Assembly (NCBI GenBank): GCA_013360465.1
Contig: JABWBO010000003.1
Span: 87,185-151,184, forward strand
Origin: Anaerolineae bacterium
GTDB taxonomy: Bacteria > Chloroflexota > Anaerolineae > Aggregatilineales > Phototrophicaceae
Direction of reading: 5' to 3'
DNA: 64,000 nt
In this document: piece by piece, positions 49,616-58,682 of the stretch
Layout: every line of letters begins with the position of its first letter
How positions within the stretch are numbered: the stretch's first letter is position 1
The notes under the pieces: generated by a model
The model's database searches: none
What the model was told of the DNA's origin: nothing
The model's input: only the letters and a program-made list of their open reading frames with translations
Program-made: the position numbers and the translations under genes

Positions 49616-52378
49616 ATGCCATCGGCATTAGAAACACTGGTTAAGATTCTCAAACTTGAACGCGAGCAGGGTTTTCGCAATACTGCCGTCATCGGCGGGT
49701 TGAGCGCCTTCGCGCAGAACTGGCAATCAGGCGCTCACGCCCAGGCGCGGCGTCCTGAACATCACATCCTGGTCGATGAACTGATCGACATCATGAGCCG
49801 CTACGACCAGTCGGAACAGGACGAAGAACGCCCTGATCGCGTCCACTACATGCTGGGGCGCATCACCGGACGTATCCCCGCACCAGACGCCTATTTGCAG
49901 CGAATGAGCCAGTACGAAGCGGCGGCGCTGCCGTCATCATCTGAAGGCAGCAGGACCCCTGCTCCACCCGCGCCTCCTGCCCGACAGGACGACTCGCAGG
50001 TAGAGCGCGAGAAGCGCAAAGATAAGACTCGTGCGAGGCGTGAGCGCAAGCCCGAACAGCGCCCAGGTCGGGATCGCGGAACCAGCCCTGAACCCCGGCA
50101 GATGCGCCATCAGGCGGCGGAGCCTGACGACGATGACAGACATGAGACAGCCTCAGAACGTGACAGGGAACACAGCCGGTTGGACGACGATATGGTCTTC
50201 TCGTCGAAGCCCAGCAAGCGCGACCTGCCGCCGCCGCCTCGCCTTGCCCGCCCGCCCCGACGCGCACGCCCATTCATCGACGAAGAGACCGCTCAGGACC
50301 TGCTCCAAGGGCTTCATGCCTCGGTCGAGCGGGTTAAGGGCGTCGGACCCAAACAGCATGAGCTGCTGGGGCGACTGGGCATTCGAACCATCAACGATCT
50401 TCTGTTCTACTTCCCGACACGCTATGATGACTATACACAGCTTGCCAGCATCGCCCATCTTAAACCATCGACGCTGGCAACAGTCATCGGCACGATCCGC
50501 CGTACCGAGGAACGGATTGGCAAGACAGGACGCCGCGACTTTCACATGGTCGTCGAGGATGGCACGGGCGAGATCGGCGTGACCTGTTTCGGTCAGTCCT
50601 ATCTTCGCCGCACCCTTCAACCCGGTCAGCAGGTCGTCCTGCGCGGGCAGACTTCCCTCTTCCGAAACCTGATCCAGTTCACCAACCCCGAGATCATTCC
50701 GCTTGACATGGAAGACCTGCAAGCCGCACAGATCGTCCCGGTCTATCCGCTGACCGAGGGGCTGAACAACCGTCAGCTGCGGCGTATTGTCGAAAAAGCG
50801 CTCGACTACTGGACCGAACGTATCCCCGACTACGTACCCGAAGGCACGCTGGAGCGGCTGGACCTCGCAGATCTCGGTTGGGCATTGCGCAACATCCACT
50901 TTCCAGAAGGTCCTGATCACCTGGAACATGCCAAGAAGCGTCTGATCTTCGATCAGCTTCTTATGCTCCAGTTGACTATCATGGCAAATCGCCGGCAGTG
51001 GCAGTCGCTTCCGGCGCAGAGCCTGACCATAGAAGATGACGTGCTGGGCGCCGCCATCACCTCGATGTACCCCTACCCGCTCACAGACGCGCAGCGACGG
51101 TCGGTTGAAGATGTGCGGCGCGACATCGCTCGCACTATCCCTATGAATCGACTCCTGCAAGGGGATGTTGGCTCCGGCAAGACGGCAGTCGCCGCGACGG
51201 TGATGGCGATTGCCTATCTGAACGGTGGGCAGGCCGCGATCATGGCTCCGACCAGCATCTTGGCGGAGCAGCACTATCGCGGCATCAGCGCGGCATTCGA
51301 ACGCCTTGACGAGTCGATCCGCCCGGAAGGACGACGTCCGGTGATCGGGCTGCTCACCAGTTCGATCAGTACTGGCGAGCGCGAAGCCATCCTGAACGGA
51401 CTGCGCGACGGTTCAATTGACATCGTGATCGGCACGCACGCCATCATTCAGGAGGATGTGACTTTTCACAACCTCACGCTGGCGGTCATCGATGAGCAGC
51501 ACCGCTTCGGTGTGGAACAGCGAGGCGCTCTGCGCGGCAAAGGGACCAACCCACATCTACTGGTCATGACTGCGACGCCCATCCCCCGAACCCTGGCGCT
51601 GACCCTTCACGCCGATCTTGATCTGTCGATCATCGACGAGATGCCGCCGGGTCGCACTCCGGTCCGAACCCGCGTTGTGGAACCCTCGCAGCGCTTCAAG
51701 GTGTACGATCTGATCGATGAGCAGATCGCCCAGGGACGACAGGCGTTCATCGTCTACCCTCTGGTAGAAGCCTCCGACCGCATCGAAGCCGGTTCGGCAG
51801 TCGAAGCCTACGAGGACATCCGCAAACTCTTCCATCATCATCAGGTAGGACTGCTGCATGGGCGGATGCGTCCTGACGAAAAAGATGCCATCATGTCTGC
51901 ATTCCGCGATCATGAATTCGATATTCTGGTCACAACTTCAGTCGCCGAGGTCGGCGTGGACATCCCCAACGCCACCGTGATCCTGATCGAAGGCGCGAAT
52001 CGCTTCGGTTTGGCGCAGCTGCACCAATTCCGGGGGCGAGTAGGACGCGGCGGTCATGCCTCTTACTGCTTCCTGCTGACCGACAGTGACATCCCGGATG
52101 CACTCGAACGGCTGAAGGCGCTCGAGCGCACCAACGATGGCTTCGAACTCGCGGACATCGACTGGAAACTGCGCGGACCAGGCAATCTGATCGGCACACA
52201 GCAAAGCGGAAAAGGCACCCTTAAGCTGGTGGAGAGCATGAACAGCGCCCTGGTTGAACAGGCACAGCGCGAAGCGCGCACACTTTATGAACAGGACGCC
52301 GATCTCGTCCAGTCTGAACACCACCTGCTCGCCATGCGCATCAAGAATCTTCGGGACGAGCGCAGCGACATCAGCTGA
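49616..52378 (+). CDS. recG: ATP-dependent DNA helicase RecG with long N-terminal extension
   Basis: Replication-fork remodelling helicase of 920 residues. The conserved core begins near residue 238 with VERVKGVGPKQHELLGRLGIRTINDLLFYFPTRYDDY (wedge domain start). The OB-fold, Walker A (LLQGDVGSGKTAVA), the DEAH-type box (VIDEQHRFGVEQRGAL), motif III (LLVMTATPIPRTLALT) and the C-terminal helicase motifs (TSVAEVGVDIPNA, QFRGRVGRG) follow. Typical RecG is about 680-700 residues; the extra 230 residues here consist of a helical domain (1-105) and a charged, Pro/Arg/Asp-rich linker (about 110-230). Similar extensions occur in Thermotoga and Chloroflexota, from memory. Start: ATG at 49616, with GGAG twelve bases upstream. 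It lies in the fakA-fakB-recG-coaD order. Confidence 0.95.
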   Translation: MPSALETLVKILKLEREQGFRNTAVIGGLSAFAQNWQSGAHAQARRPEHHILVDELIDIMSRYDQSEQDEERPDRVHYMLGRITGRIPAPDAYLQRMSQYEAAALPSSSEGSRTPAPPAPPARQDDSQVEREKRKDKTRARRERKPEQRPGRDRGTSPEPRQMRHQAAEPDDDDRHETASERDREHSRLDDDMVFSSKPSKRDLPPPPRLARPPRRARPFIDEETAQDLLQGLHASVERVKGVGPKQHELLGRLGIRTINDLLFYFPTRYDDYTQLASIAHLKPSTLATVIGTIRRTEERIGKTGRRDFHMVVEDGTGEIGVTCFGQSYLRRTLQPGQQVVLRGQTSLFRNLIQFTNPEIIPLDMEDLQAAQIVPVYPLTEGLNNRQLRRIVEKALDYWTERIPDYVPEGTLERLDLADLGWALRNIHFPEGPDHLEHAKKRLIFDQLLMLQLTIMANRRQWQSLPAQSLTIEDDVLGAAITSMYPYPLTDAQRRSVEDVRRDIARTIPMNRLLQGDVGSGKTAVAATVMAIAYLNGGQAAIMAPTSILAEQHYRGISAAFERLDESIRPEGRRPVIGLLTSSISTGEREAILNGLRDGSIDIVIGTHAIIQEDVTFHNLTLAVIDEQHRFGVEQRGALRGKGTNPHLLVMTATPIPRTLALTLHADLDLSIIDEMPPGRTPVRTRVVEPSQRFKVYDLIDEQIAQGRQAFIVYPLVEASDRIEAGSAVEAYEDIRKLFHHHQVGLLHGRMRPDEKDAIMSAFRDHEFDILVTTSVAEVGVDIPNATVILIEGANRFGLAQLHQFRGRVGRGGHASYCFLLTDSDIPDALERLKALERTNDGFELADIDWKLRGPGNLIGTQQSGKGTLKLVESMNSALVEQAQREARTLYEQDADLVQSEHHLLAMRIKNLRDERSDIS

Positions 52379-52410
52379 TCAGTACGACAATCTAACCGAG
52401 GGGTTTTCTT

Positions 52411-52938
52411 ATGGTTCGCGCACTCTATCCTGGCTCATTCGATCCCATTCATAACGGGCATATCGACATCGCAGTGCGCGCGGCGCGGGTCTTCGAGGAG
52501 GTTGTGGTCGGCGTGTACGACTTCCCCAAAAAGAAGCTCCTGTTCGATGTCGAGGAACGTCTGGCGATGGCGCAGCGCTGTTTTGCGGATACGCCTAACA
52601 TTGAAGTTGCGAAGTTTTCTGGTTTCACTGTAGACTATGCGAGAGTAGTAAATGCGACCGTTCTGGTTCGTGGACTGCGGGTGTTTTCCGATTTCGAACT
52701 TGAGTTTCGTATGGGACTGGCAAACAAAAAGCTTGCGCCGGAAATCGAAACGGTTTCGATCATGACGGACATCCAGCACATCTACATCAGCAGCAGCACG
52801 ATACGCGAGATCGCCGAGCTGGGCGGGGATGTTTCCAGCATGGTCCCTCCTTTCGTTGCCGACGCGCTGAAGCGGAGATTCGCCGAACTTCGCGCCAACC
52901 AGGACAGCCCTGGCTATACCATCAGCATCCGGGATTGA
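52411..52938 (+). CDS. coaD: Phosphopantetheine adenylyltransferase
   Basis: PPAT of 175 residues, the fourth step of coenzyme A synthesis (4'-phosphopantetheine plus ATP to dephospho-CoA). The nucleotidyltransferase signature ALYPGSFDPIHNGHIDIA (T/HxGH motif) lies at residues 4-21, VLVRGLRVFSDFELEFRM near 84-101, and ISSSTIREIAELGGDVS near 129-145. GAGGGG lies seven bases before the ATG. It follows recG by 32 bases and precedes the coiled-coil gene by 15. The length is slightly above the usual 160 because of a C-terminal tail. Confidence 0.96.
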   Translation: MVRALYPGSFDPIHNGHIDIAVRAARVFEEVVVGVYDFPKKKLLFDVEERLAMAQRCFADTPNIEVAKFSGFTVDYARVVNATVLVRGLRVFSDFELEFRMGLANKKLAPEIETVSIMTDIQHIYISSSTIREIAELGGDVSSMVPPFVADALKRRFAELRANQDSPGYTISIRD

Positions 52939-52953
52939 AGAAGGGAAGCCCTT

Positions 52954-53496
52954 ATGGATATTCAACACCTGGTTGATCGCCTGGAAGATTTGATCGACGA
53001 AGGACGACATATCCCCTTTAGCAAGCTCACGATGATCGATGAGGAACGCGCGCTTGAGTTGATCGACCAGATGCGCATCTCCATCCCGGAAGAGATCGAG
53101 AAGGCGGCGCGCGTCCTGGCGCAGCGTGATCGCATTCTGGCGCAGGCTAATGAAGAAGCGGCGCGCGTCGTGCAGCTGGCGCGGGAACGCGGTGACTTGC
53201 TGGTGGATCGCGAAGCTCTGGTGCAAGCCGCCCAGAGCCGGGCAGCCAACATCATCGAAGCCGCGCGCCAGGAATCAGAGGTCATCACGGGCGATGCCGA
53301 CGGCTATGTCCTCGATTCGCTGGGAGGGCTGGAGCAGCAGCTCGTCAAGCTTCTGACCATCGTGCGCAACGGTATTTCCGAGGTCAACAAGAAACCGACG
53401 CCATCCGGCACACGTGGAGCGACGCCGGCAGCAGCGATTCCAGTTCAGCAGCCTCAGCTCGTCGAGGTCAGCGCGCATAAGCCGGCGAACGAATAG
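52954..53496 (+). CDS. Coiled-coil protein of unknown function (ATP synthase B-like segment)
   Basis: Hydrophilic protein of 180 residues without a signal peptide. Residues 5-150 are predicted helical with heptad patterns; the segment IEKAARVLAQRDRILAQANEEAARVVQLA (about 50-78) and AAQSRAANIIEAARQESEVI resemble the F-type ATPase subunit B/DivIVA coiled coils. The C-terminal 45 residues are a Pro/Ala/Gln-rich tail. Its conserved position after coaD in Chloroflexota, if my memory is right, hints at a cell-division or membrane-associated scaffold role, but no function is assigned. GAAGGGAAG precedes the ATG at good spacing. comEC begins 33 bases after its stop. Confidence 0.82.
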   Translation: MDIQHLVDRLEDLIDEGRHIPFSKLTMIDEERALELIDQMRISIPEEIEKAARVLAQRDRILAQANEEAARVVQLARERGDLLVDREALVQAAQSRAANIIEAARQESEVITGDADGYVLDSLGGLEQQLVKLLTIVRNGISEVNKKPTPSGTRGATPAAAIPVQQPQLVEVSAHKPANE

Positions 53497-53528
53497 CACC
53501 TCCACAGCGCAAAGGCAGGTGATGCCGC

Positions 53529-55868
53529 TTGCGCCTCGTCTTCCTGACACTTGCCTGGGTGGTCGGCATCCTCTACGCCGCCAGTGATCCCATTGGTGCG
53601 CTCCCTCTGTGGATCGCCGCTGCCCTCCTGGCGGCAGTTCTGGCGCTGCTGCTGCGTAGGTTTGAGCTGCTCGTCATCTGCGCCGCAATATTGGGCATCC
53701 TGCGTTTTTCGGTTCAACCCACCTCGAGCGAGATCGCCGCGTTCAACGACTCCGGATTCGTCATCCTGGAAGGCGTGATCGCCGCTGAACCTGACCAGCG
53801 AGACTCCGGGGTACAGTTGAGACTGGCGGTTGATACAGTTTTGCGACGCGGCGAGACGAAATCGATCAACGGGATGGTTCTGGTGATCGCGCCGAGCCAT
53901 TTTGAGGGCGCGTTCGGTAGCCGCATCCGCGCCGCCGGAGTCCTGGAAACTCCCTCCTCTGGCGACCTGTTCTCCTATTCCGATTATCTCGCCCGCGCCG
54001 ATATCTTCAGCCTGATGCCCCGCGCTCAGGTCGCTCTTCTGGCGCAGCCGACAGAATCGAGTTTTCGAGCCAGCCTCATCACCTACAAGCAGGATGCAGA
54101 AATCGCGATTGCCCGCCACCTTCCGGAACCTCACGCCAGTCTCCTGTCCGGCATCCTGTTGGGAGACGACAAGGGTCTATCGCCAGAAGTACGCGACTCC
54201 TTCGCCGAGACCGGCGCAGCGCATGTCATCGCCATCAGCGGTTTCAACATGGCGATCCTTGGCGGTTTTGTGAGCCGCCTTCTGCATCGTGTCCGCATCA
54301 ACGCGGGATTTCAAGCGGCGATCAGCGTCACGGTGATCATGGTTTATGCGCTTTTCGTTGGGGCAAGCCCCGGCGTCATGCGTGCCGCATTTATGACCAG
54401 CCTGGTCTTCGTCGCTGAAGCGCTGCGACGCCGAACCTACCAGCCTGCATCGCTGGCGTTCGCTGTACTGGTCCTTTCCGCGCTCGATCCGCTGATCCTG
54501 TGGGATATTGGTTTTCAGCTCAGCATCTTCGCCGTACTCGGTCTGGCGTTGTTCGCCAAGCCCTTTGCCGCGTTCCACGACCGCCTCTTCAGCGGGCTTC
54601 CCCGACCGCTGAAGCCCACCGCTGCCCTGCTGCGTGAGTCCGTCGCGGTGAGTCTGGCGGCACTGACGTTCACCCTCCCGCTGTCAGCCCTGCACTTCGG
54701 TCGGCTGTCGCCGGCGGTCTTGATCGTCAATGCGCTCATCGTCCCGGTACAGCCCGCCGTGATGCTGTTCGGTGGATTAGGGTTGTTGTTCGCAGCGGTC
54801 GTCCCGGCACTGGCAGCGATCCCTCTCTGGCTTGCCATGCTGCCCCTCCTATGGACAACCGGCGTCGTCCGCCTCTTCGCACAGCTCCCCGATCAGGCTG
54901 TCTATCCCGCACCAGGCTGGATCGCCGGGGCGTTTGCAGTCATCATCGCCATTGCCGTCGTGCGCGCTGCCCGCCCCGAATGGATCGAAGCCGTGAAACA
55001 GAAGTCTCCTCTTCGAACAACACTCTATGGGCTGCTCGTCGCCAGCGGATTGCTCTTCACGCTGGCAGCGCTGGTCTGGGTCAGCCGCCCAGATGGGCTG
55101 CTCCACCTGTGGTTCTTCGATTTTGCCGGTTCGACCGTGCTGATTCAGACTCCACAAGGGGCGCACATCCTGATCGACGGCGGGGCTTACCCCTCGCGGT
55201 TGCTCACGGCGGTCGGAGATCGGCTGCCGTTCTACGACCGGTCGATTGACCTTCAGTTCATCACGCAGCCCGATGCTGCGCTGATTTCCGCGCTCCCCGC
55301 CTTCTATGAGCGGTACCAGCCAGAATTGACCATCTTGAACGGAGATCTGGGCGGAGACGACGCCTTGCAGCCGCTTGCTGAGCGTCTGGACCAATGGCTG
55401 AGGCGGCAGGCGATATCCGGCGAGGTCTTTCAAACCACTGACGGCGTCGCTCTGCGGGTGGTCAGCGCTGCGAGTCAGCCGCTCGACCTTAACAGCAGCG
55501 ACGCCGCGCGCGATGCGCAGGCGCTCGTCCTCGAAGCGCGCTATCAAGGCGTGAATGTGCTGTTTACAGGTCAATTGAGCATCGAAGGGCAGCGCGCACT
55601 GATGACCAGCGGTGCGCTGAGTTTCGCCAGCATCCTGCAAATACCGCGTGGAGCAAGCAGCATCCTGGCGGAGGGATTCGCTGCGGCGGTCAGCCCGAGC
55701 ATCGCCGTAGCACAGAACGACACGCTGCGTCGATCCCGGTCTCCCGTCCAGGACGCCCTGACTGGTTTCCCGGCGGTCTATCGAACCGACCAGGTCGGCA
55801 CGATTCACGTCTACACCGATGGCTCGACGATCTGGATTGAGGGCGAACACACGCCAACCCCATCCTGA
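53529..55868 (+). CDS. comEC: ComEC/Rec2-family DNA uptake channel protein with altered MBL domain
   Basis: Polytopic membrane protein of 779 residues. The N-terminal region has two hydrophobic helices (2-55), then an OB-like DUF4131 domain (about 70-160). The competence domain (about 200-470) has LLSGILLGDDKGLSPEVRDSF, HVIAISGFNMAILGGFVSRLL, and SPGVMRAAFMTSLV, the ComEC core that forms the DNA channel. The C-terminal metallo-beta-lactamase-like domain (about 520-760) keeps GAHILIDGG but lacks the metal-ligand 'ShxDxDHigG', reading FITQPDAALISALPAF instead. The nuclease site therefore seems lost. Start: TTG at 53529, preceded by AGGTGATG; an ATG two codons earlier is in another frame. It fits with comF at 16601. 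Confidence 0.9.
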   Translation: MRLVFLTLAWVVGILYAASDPIGALPLWIAAALLAAVLALLLRRFELLVICAAILGILRFSVQPTSSEIAAFNDSGFVILEGVIAAEPDQRDSGVQLRLAVDTVLRRGETKSINGMVLVIAPSHFEGAFGSRIRAAGVLETPSSGDLFSYSDYLARADIFSLMPRAQVALLAQPTESSFRASLITYKQDAEIAIARHLPEPHASLLSGILLGDDKGLSPEVRDSFAETGAAHVIAISGFNMAILGGFVSRLLHRVRINAGFQAAISVTVIMVYALFVGASPGVMRAAFMTSLVFVAEALRRRTYQPASLAFAVLVLSALDPLILWDIGFQLSIFAVLGLALFAKPFAAFHDRLFSGLPRPLKPTAALLRESVAVSLAALTFTLPLSALHFGRLSPAVLIVNALIVPVQPAVMLFGGLGLLFAAVVPALAAIPLWLAMLPLLWTTGVVRLFAQLPDQAVYPAPGWIAGAFAVIIAIAVVRAARPEWIEAVKQKSPLRTTLYGLLVASGLLFTLAALVWVSRPDGLLHLWFFDFAGSTVLIQTPQGAHILIDGGAYPSRLLTAVGDRLPFYDRSIDLQFITQPDAALISALPAFYERYQPELTILNGDLGGDDALQPLAERLDQWLRRQAISGEVFQTTDGVALRVVSAASQPLDLNSSDAARDAQALVLEARYQGVNVLFTGQLSIEGQRALMTSGALSFASILQIPRGASSILAEGFAAAVSPSIAVAQNDTLRRSRSPVQDALTGFPAVYRTDQVGTIHVYTDGSTIWIEGEHTPTPS

Positions 55869-55906
55869 ACGAACGGAACTGGCGCGTCGTCCTGCCGCCC
55901 TGCCAC

Positions 55907-56296
55907 CTAGATTCGCTGCTCGATCAACCAGAAGAGGAAGAAGTACGTCCCGGCAAGCACCGCAGTGAGGATCGCCGGCGCGCCGGTGCGATTCTTCCTG
56001 GCGCGAACCAGCCCGGCGGAGATGAGCGGAAAGACGAACATCCCGATGTTAATCACCATCATGCCGAACTCCTTCCGTTCAAGGATCGGCGGCTTGGTCG
56101 CCAGGCTCAGCTTAGCGATGATCGCAAACAGCAGGACCCCCCCCATCAGCAGCGTCGGTACCATATTCTTGTCGGGAATAGAAAAAAGTGTGATGAGTCC
56201 GATGAAGAAAATGATGTAGAGAAAAATGCTCCAGATGATGTCTCGACCTGTGCCCGGACCGATGATCCGCAGAATTTCCTGGAAATCGATCTCCAC
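55907..56296 (-). CDS. Small membrane protein of unknown function
   Basis: Membrane protein of 129 residues with four hydrophobic segments (about 19-38, 45-66, 78-95, 104-126). The N-terminus is short and acidic (VEIDFQEILRIIGPG). The loop LATKPPILERKEFGM and the basic RARKNRTG face the cytoplasm by the positive-inside rule. No known family was recognised. Start: GTG at 56296, with GGAGG seven bases upstream, which is much better than the longer frame reaching 56350. It is convergent with comEC and divergent from nusB. Confidence 0.72.
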   Translation of the reverse strand: MEIDFQEILRIIGPGTGRDIIWSIFLYIIFFIGLITLFSIPDKNMVPTLLMGGVLLFAIIAKLSLATKPPILERKEFGMMVINIGMFVFPLISAGLVRARKNRTGAPAILTAVLAGTYFFLFWLIEQRI

Positions 56297-56462
56297 AAAC
56301 CGCCTCCATGAGTTAGCTCCGGCATGCCCAACAGCAGATAATCTTACCACGCCGCCAGAAAGTCGGCAGCGAGGTGTGTTTCACATTAGGCAAAACGCCC
56401 TCTCTGAAGTACACTTAGGCAGATCCTGCAGGCGAAGAATTCAAAAGAAAATCGCGCCATTC

Positions 56463-56987
56463 GTGAACGATACGCCCAACCTAAACGACAGCACCACCGA
56501 TCCCGAACCCCGGTATGCCAGCGACAGCACGATTGCCCGACAGATCGCGCTGCAAACCCTGTACGAGTTTGACATCGCCGGACACAACCCGCTGGAAGTA
56601 CTGGCGCGCCATCTGCGGATGCAGGAACCGCCGCCTCGCGCCGCACGGATGGCGCAGACCCTTGTTCGAGGCGTTAATACCTTCCGCACACAACTTGACC
56701 ATGTGGTCGAACAGCGCGCCGAAGAATTCCCGGTCGACCTGCTGGCAGTGATCGACCGCAACATCCTGCGTATCGCCCTGTATGAGTTTGCGGTATGGGG
56801 CGCAACCCCGGTAGGCGCGGCGATTGACGAAGCGGTCGAATTGGCGAAGGACTTCGCCGCCGAAGGTGCGCCCAGCTTCATCAATGGTGTGCTGCGCTCC
56901 ATCGCCTTGGACGATGATCTCGTCGAGTCGCTCCATCAGGACGGCTCTCAGGAAGCCGAGGACGAAGAGAGCCATGAGGATTCCTAG
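56463..56987 (+). CDS. nusB: Transcription antitermination factor NusB
   Basis: NusB-type RNA-binding protein of 174 residues, which acts in rRNA antitermination with NusE, NusA and NusG. The core matches NusB: ARQIALQTLYEFDIAGHNP near 23-41, AQTLVRGVNTFRTQLDHVV near 62-80, LAVIDRNILRIALYEF and AAIDEAVELAKDFAAEGAPSFINGVL near 95-140. The C-terminal tail is strongly acidic (QEAEDEESHEDS). Start: GTG at 56463 gives the usual length; the longer frames from 56226 are in the divergent promoter region. The upstream ribosome-binding site is weak. Its last codons overlap the tatC start by 14 bases. Confidence 0.9.
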   Translation: MNDTPNLNDSTTDPEPRYASDSTIARQIALQTLYEFDIAGHNPLEVLARHLRMQEPPPRAARMAQTLVRGVNTFRTQLDHVVEQRAEEFPVDLLAVIDRNILRIALYEFAVWGATPVGAAIDEAVELAKDFAAEGAPSFINGVLRSIALDDDLVESLHQDGSQEAEDEESHEDS

Positions 56988-57780
56988 ACCCCGCCTGCGG
57001 CGTTCCCAGTCACAGAGCGGAAGCGCGGCGCATCCAATCGTCGAAACTTCGGCGGGAGGGGATGACGAGCTGCACATGTCGCTGCTCGAACATCTGGACG
57101 AACTGCGCCAGCGACTCACTAAAGCGGCGCTCGGTCTAGCTGCCGGGGTGATCGTCGGCTTTCCCCTGGCGAGTCCGATGCTCACGTATCTCAAAGAGCC
57201 GTATGGCGACCGCTTCCAGGCGCTCGACCCGACGAATCCGGTGATCTCCTATTTTCGCGTGGCGCTGATGATCGGCGCGATTCTGTCGATCCCTATCACT
57301 ACCTATCAGGTGATGATGTTCGTCCTGCCCGGTTTGACTCAGAAAGAGAAGCGCATCCTCTTCCGGACCCTTCCGGCGATCACCGGGCTGTTTATTGTCG
57401 GCGCGCTCTTCGCCTGGTTCATCCTCATCCCGCCCGCTCTGGATTTTCTGGTGGGCTTCCAGTCGGACATCTTCGTGGCGCAGTGGACAGCCGACGGCTA
57501 CCTGGGATTCATCACCGCGCTGATCTTCTGGATGGGTGTGGCGTTCGAGACTCCGCTGATCTTCTTCGTGCTTGCGCTGATGGGCTTGGTGCAAGCGAAC
57601 ACGCTCGTCAGGAACTGGCGTATCGCCATCGTTGGGTCGGCGGTCGCTGCGGCGTTCATCACCCCAACTATCGACCCGGTCAATATGTTCCTTGTCATGG
57701 GTCCATTGCTGACTCTCTATCTGTTCAGCATCTTTCTGGTTAGCATCGGCAATCGCATCAACAGGGTGGAACCCTCGTGA
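56974..57780 (+). CDS. tatC: Twin-arginine translocase subunit TatC
   Basis: Tat receptor subunit of 268 residues. The N-terminal 33 residues are basic and hydrophilic; then the TatC signature MSLLEHLDELRQRLTKAALGL (about 35-55) leads into six transmembrane helices. Conserved features: PNP-like LKEPYGDRFQALDPTNPVISYFRVALM, VLPGLTQKEKRILF, GFITALIFWMGVAFETPLIFF (with the conserved Glu) and AAAFITPTIDPVNMFLVMGPL. It recognises RR signal peptides for export of folded proteins. No tatA is in the window. Start: ATG at 56974, overlapping nusB by 14 bases; GAAGAG upstream serves as ribosome-binding site. The stop TGA overlaps the arginase GTG (GTGA). Confidence 0.93.
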   Translation: MRIPRPRLRRSQSQSGSAAHPIVETSAGGDDELHMSLLEHLDELRQRLTKAALGLAAGVIVGFPLASPMLTYLKEPYGDRFQALDPTNPVISYFRVALMIGAILSIPITTYQVMMFVLPGLTQKEKRILFRTLPAITGLFIVGALFAWFILIPPALDFLVGFQSDIFVAQWTADGYLGFITALIFWMGVAFETPLIFFVLALMGLVQANTLVRNWRIAIVGSAVAAAFITPTIDPVNMFLVMGPLLTLYLFSIFLVSIGNRINRVEPS

Positions 57781-58682
57781 ACGACACACGGTCTTGTGAT
57801 GTCCGCGTCTTTGGCGTACCGATGGACCTGGGACAGCGCCGGCGCGGCGTCGATATGGGACCTTCCGCGCTGCGCTACGCAGGGCTGGACGCCCGGTTGC
57901 GCAAGATCGGCTACAACGTCATCGACAGCGGCAACCTGTCGGTACCTATCTCCGAGCAGATCGAGGACGAACCAGGCGACATCCGCGCCTACAACGCCGC
58001 CGCAATCAGCCAGGTCGGCAGCCAGGCTTACGAGCGCATGTGCGAAAGCGTACATCGCGGCGAATTCGCCATCTTCCTCGGCGGCGACCACAGCATGTCA
58101 ATGGGCACAGTAGCAGGGTCGCTGGGACGAGACGAAAGCGTCGGCGTACTGTGGATCGACGCGCACGGCGATTTCAACACGCCCATGACCACGCCCTCGG
58201 GAAACGTTCATGGCATGGTTGTCGCATCGCTCATGGGGTTATGCCCTCCACCGCTGCGGTTCGGCACGAAACAGCTTTCGCCAGACCAGATCGTTTACAT
58301 CGGAGTGCGCGACCTTGACCCGGAAGAGAAGAAGGCAATGTCGCAGCATCATCTGAAAGTCCTGACGATGCGCGAGATCGATGAAGTCGGCATGGCGAAC
58401 GTCGTGCATGCCGCGTTGAATGCCCTCGGCAACGTCGATTGTATTCACGTCAGCCTGGATATGGACGCGCTTGACCCCAGCGTCGCCCCCGGGGTTGGCA
58501 CGCCGGTCGCCGGCGGGCTGACCTATCGTGAAGCGCACCTGCTCATGGAAATGCTGGCAGATGATGGGCGTATCCGTGCGCTGGATATCGTGGAAGTGAA
58601 CCCCATCCTCGACCTGGGCAATGCTACAGGCAAACTGGCGGTGGAGCTTGCAGCCAGTTTATTAGGATCGCGCATCTACTGA
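57777..58682 (+). CDS. rocF: Arginase
   Basis: Ureohydrolase of 301 residues hydrolysing arginine to ornithine and urea. All binuclear manganese motifs are present: FLGGDHSMSMGT (about 97-108), WIDAHGDFNTP (about 124-134), and VSLDMDALDPSVAPGVGTPV (about 222-241), with GNVHGM between. The pattern 'APGVGTPVaGGLTYREAH' is typical of RocF arginases rather than agmatinases. Start: GTG at 57777, overlapping tatC by four bases (GTGA). It overlaps the following phosphodiesterase gene as TGATG, so nusB, tatC, rocF and the phosphodiesterase gene form a tightly coupled operon. Confidence 0.93.
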   Translation: MNDTRSCDVRVFGVPMDLGQRRRGVDMGPSALRYAGLDARLRKIGYNVIDSGNLSVPISEQIEDEPGDIRAYNAAAISQVGSQAYERMCESVHRGEFAIFLGGDHSMSMGTVAGSLGRDESVGVLWIDAHGDFNTPMTTPSGNVHGMVVASLMGLCPPPLRFGTKQLSPDQIVYIGVRDLDPEEKKAMSQHHLKVLTMREIDEVGMANVVHAALNALGNVDCIHVSLDMDALDPSVAPGVGTPVAGGLTYREAHLLMEMLADDGRIRALDIVEVNPILDLGNATGKLAVELAASLLGSRIY

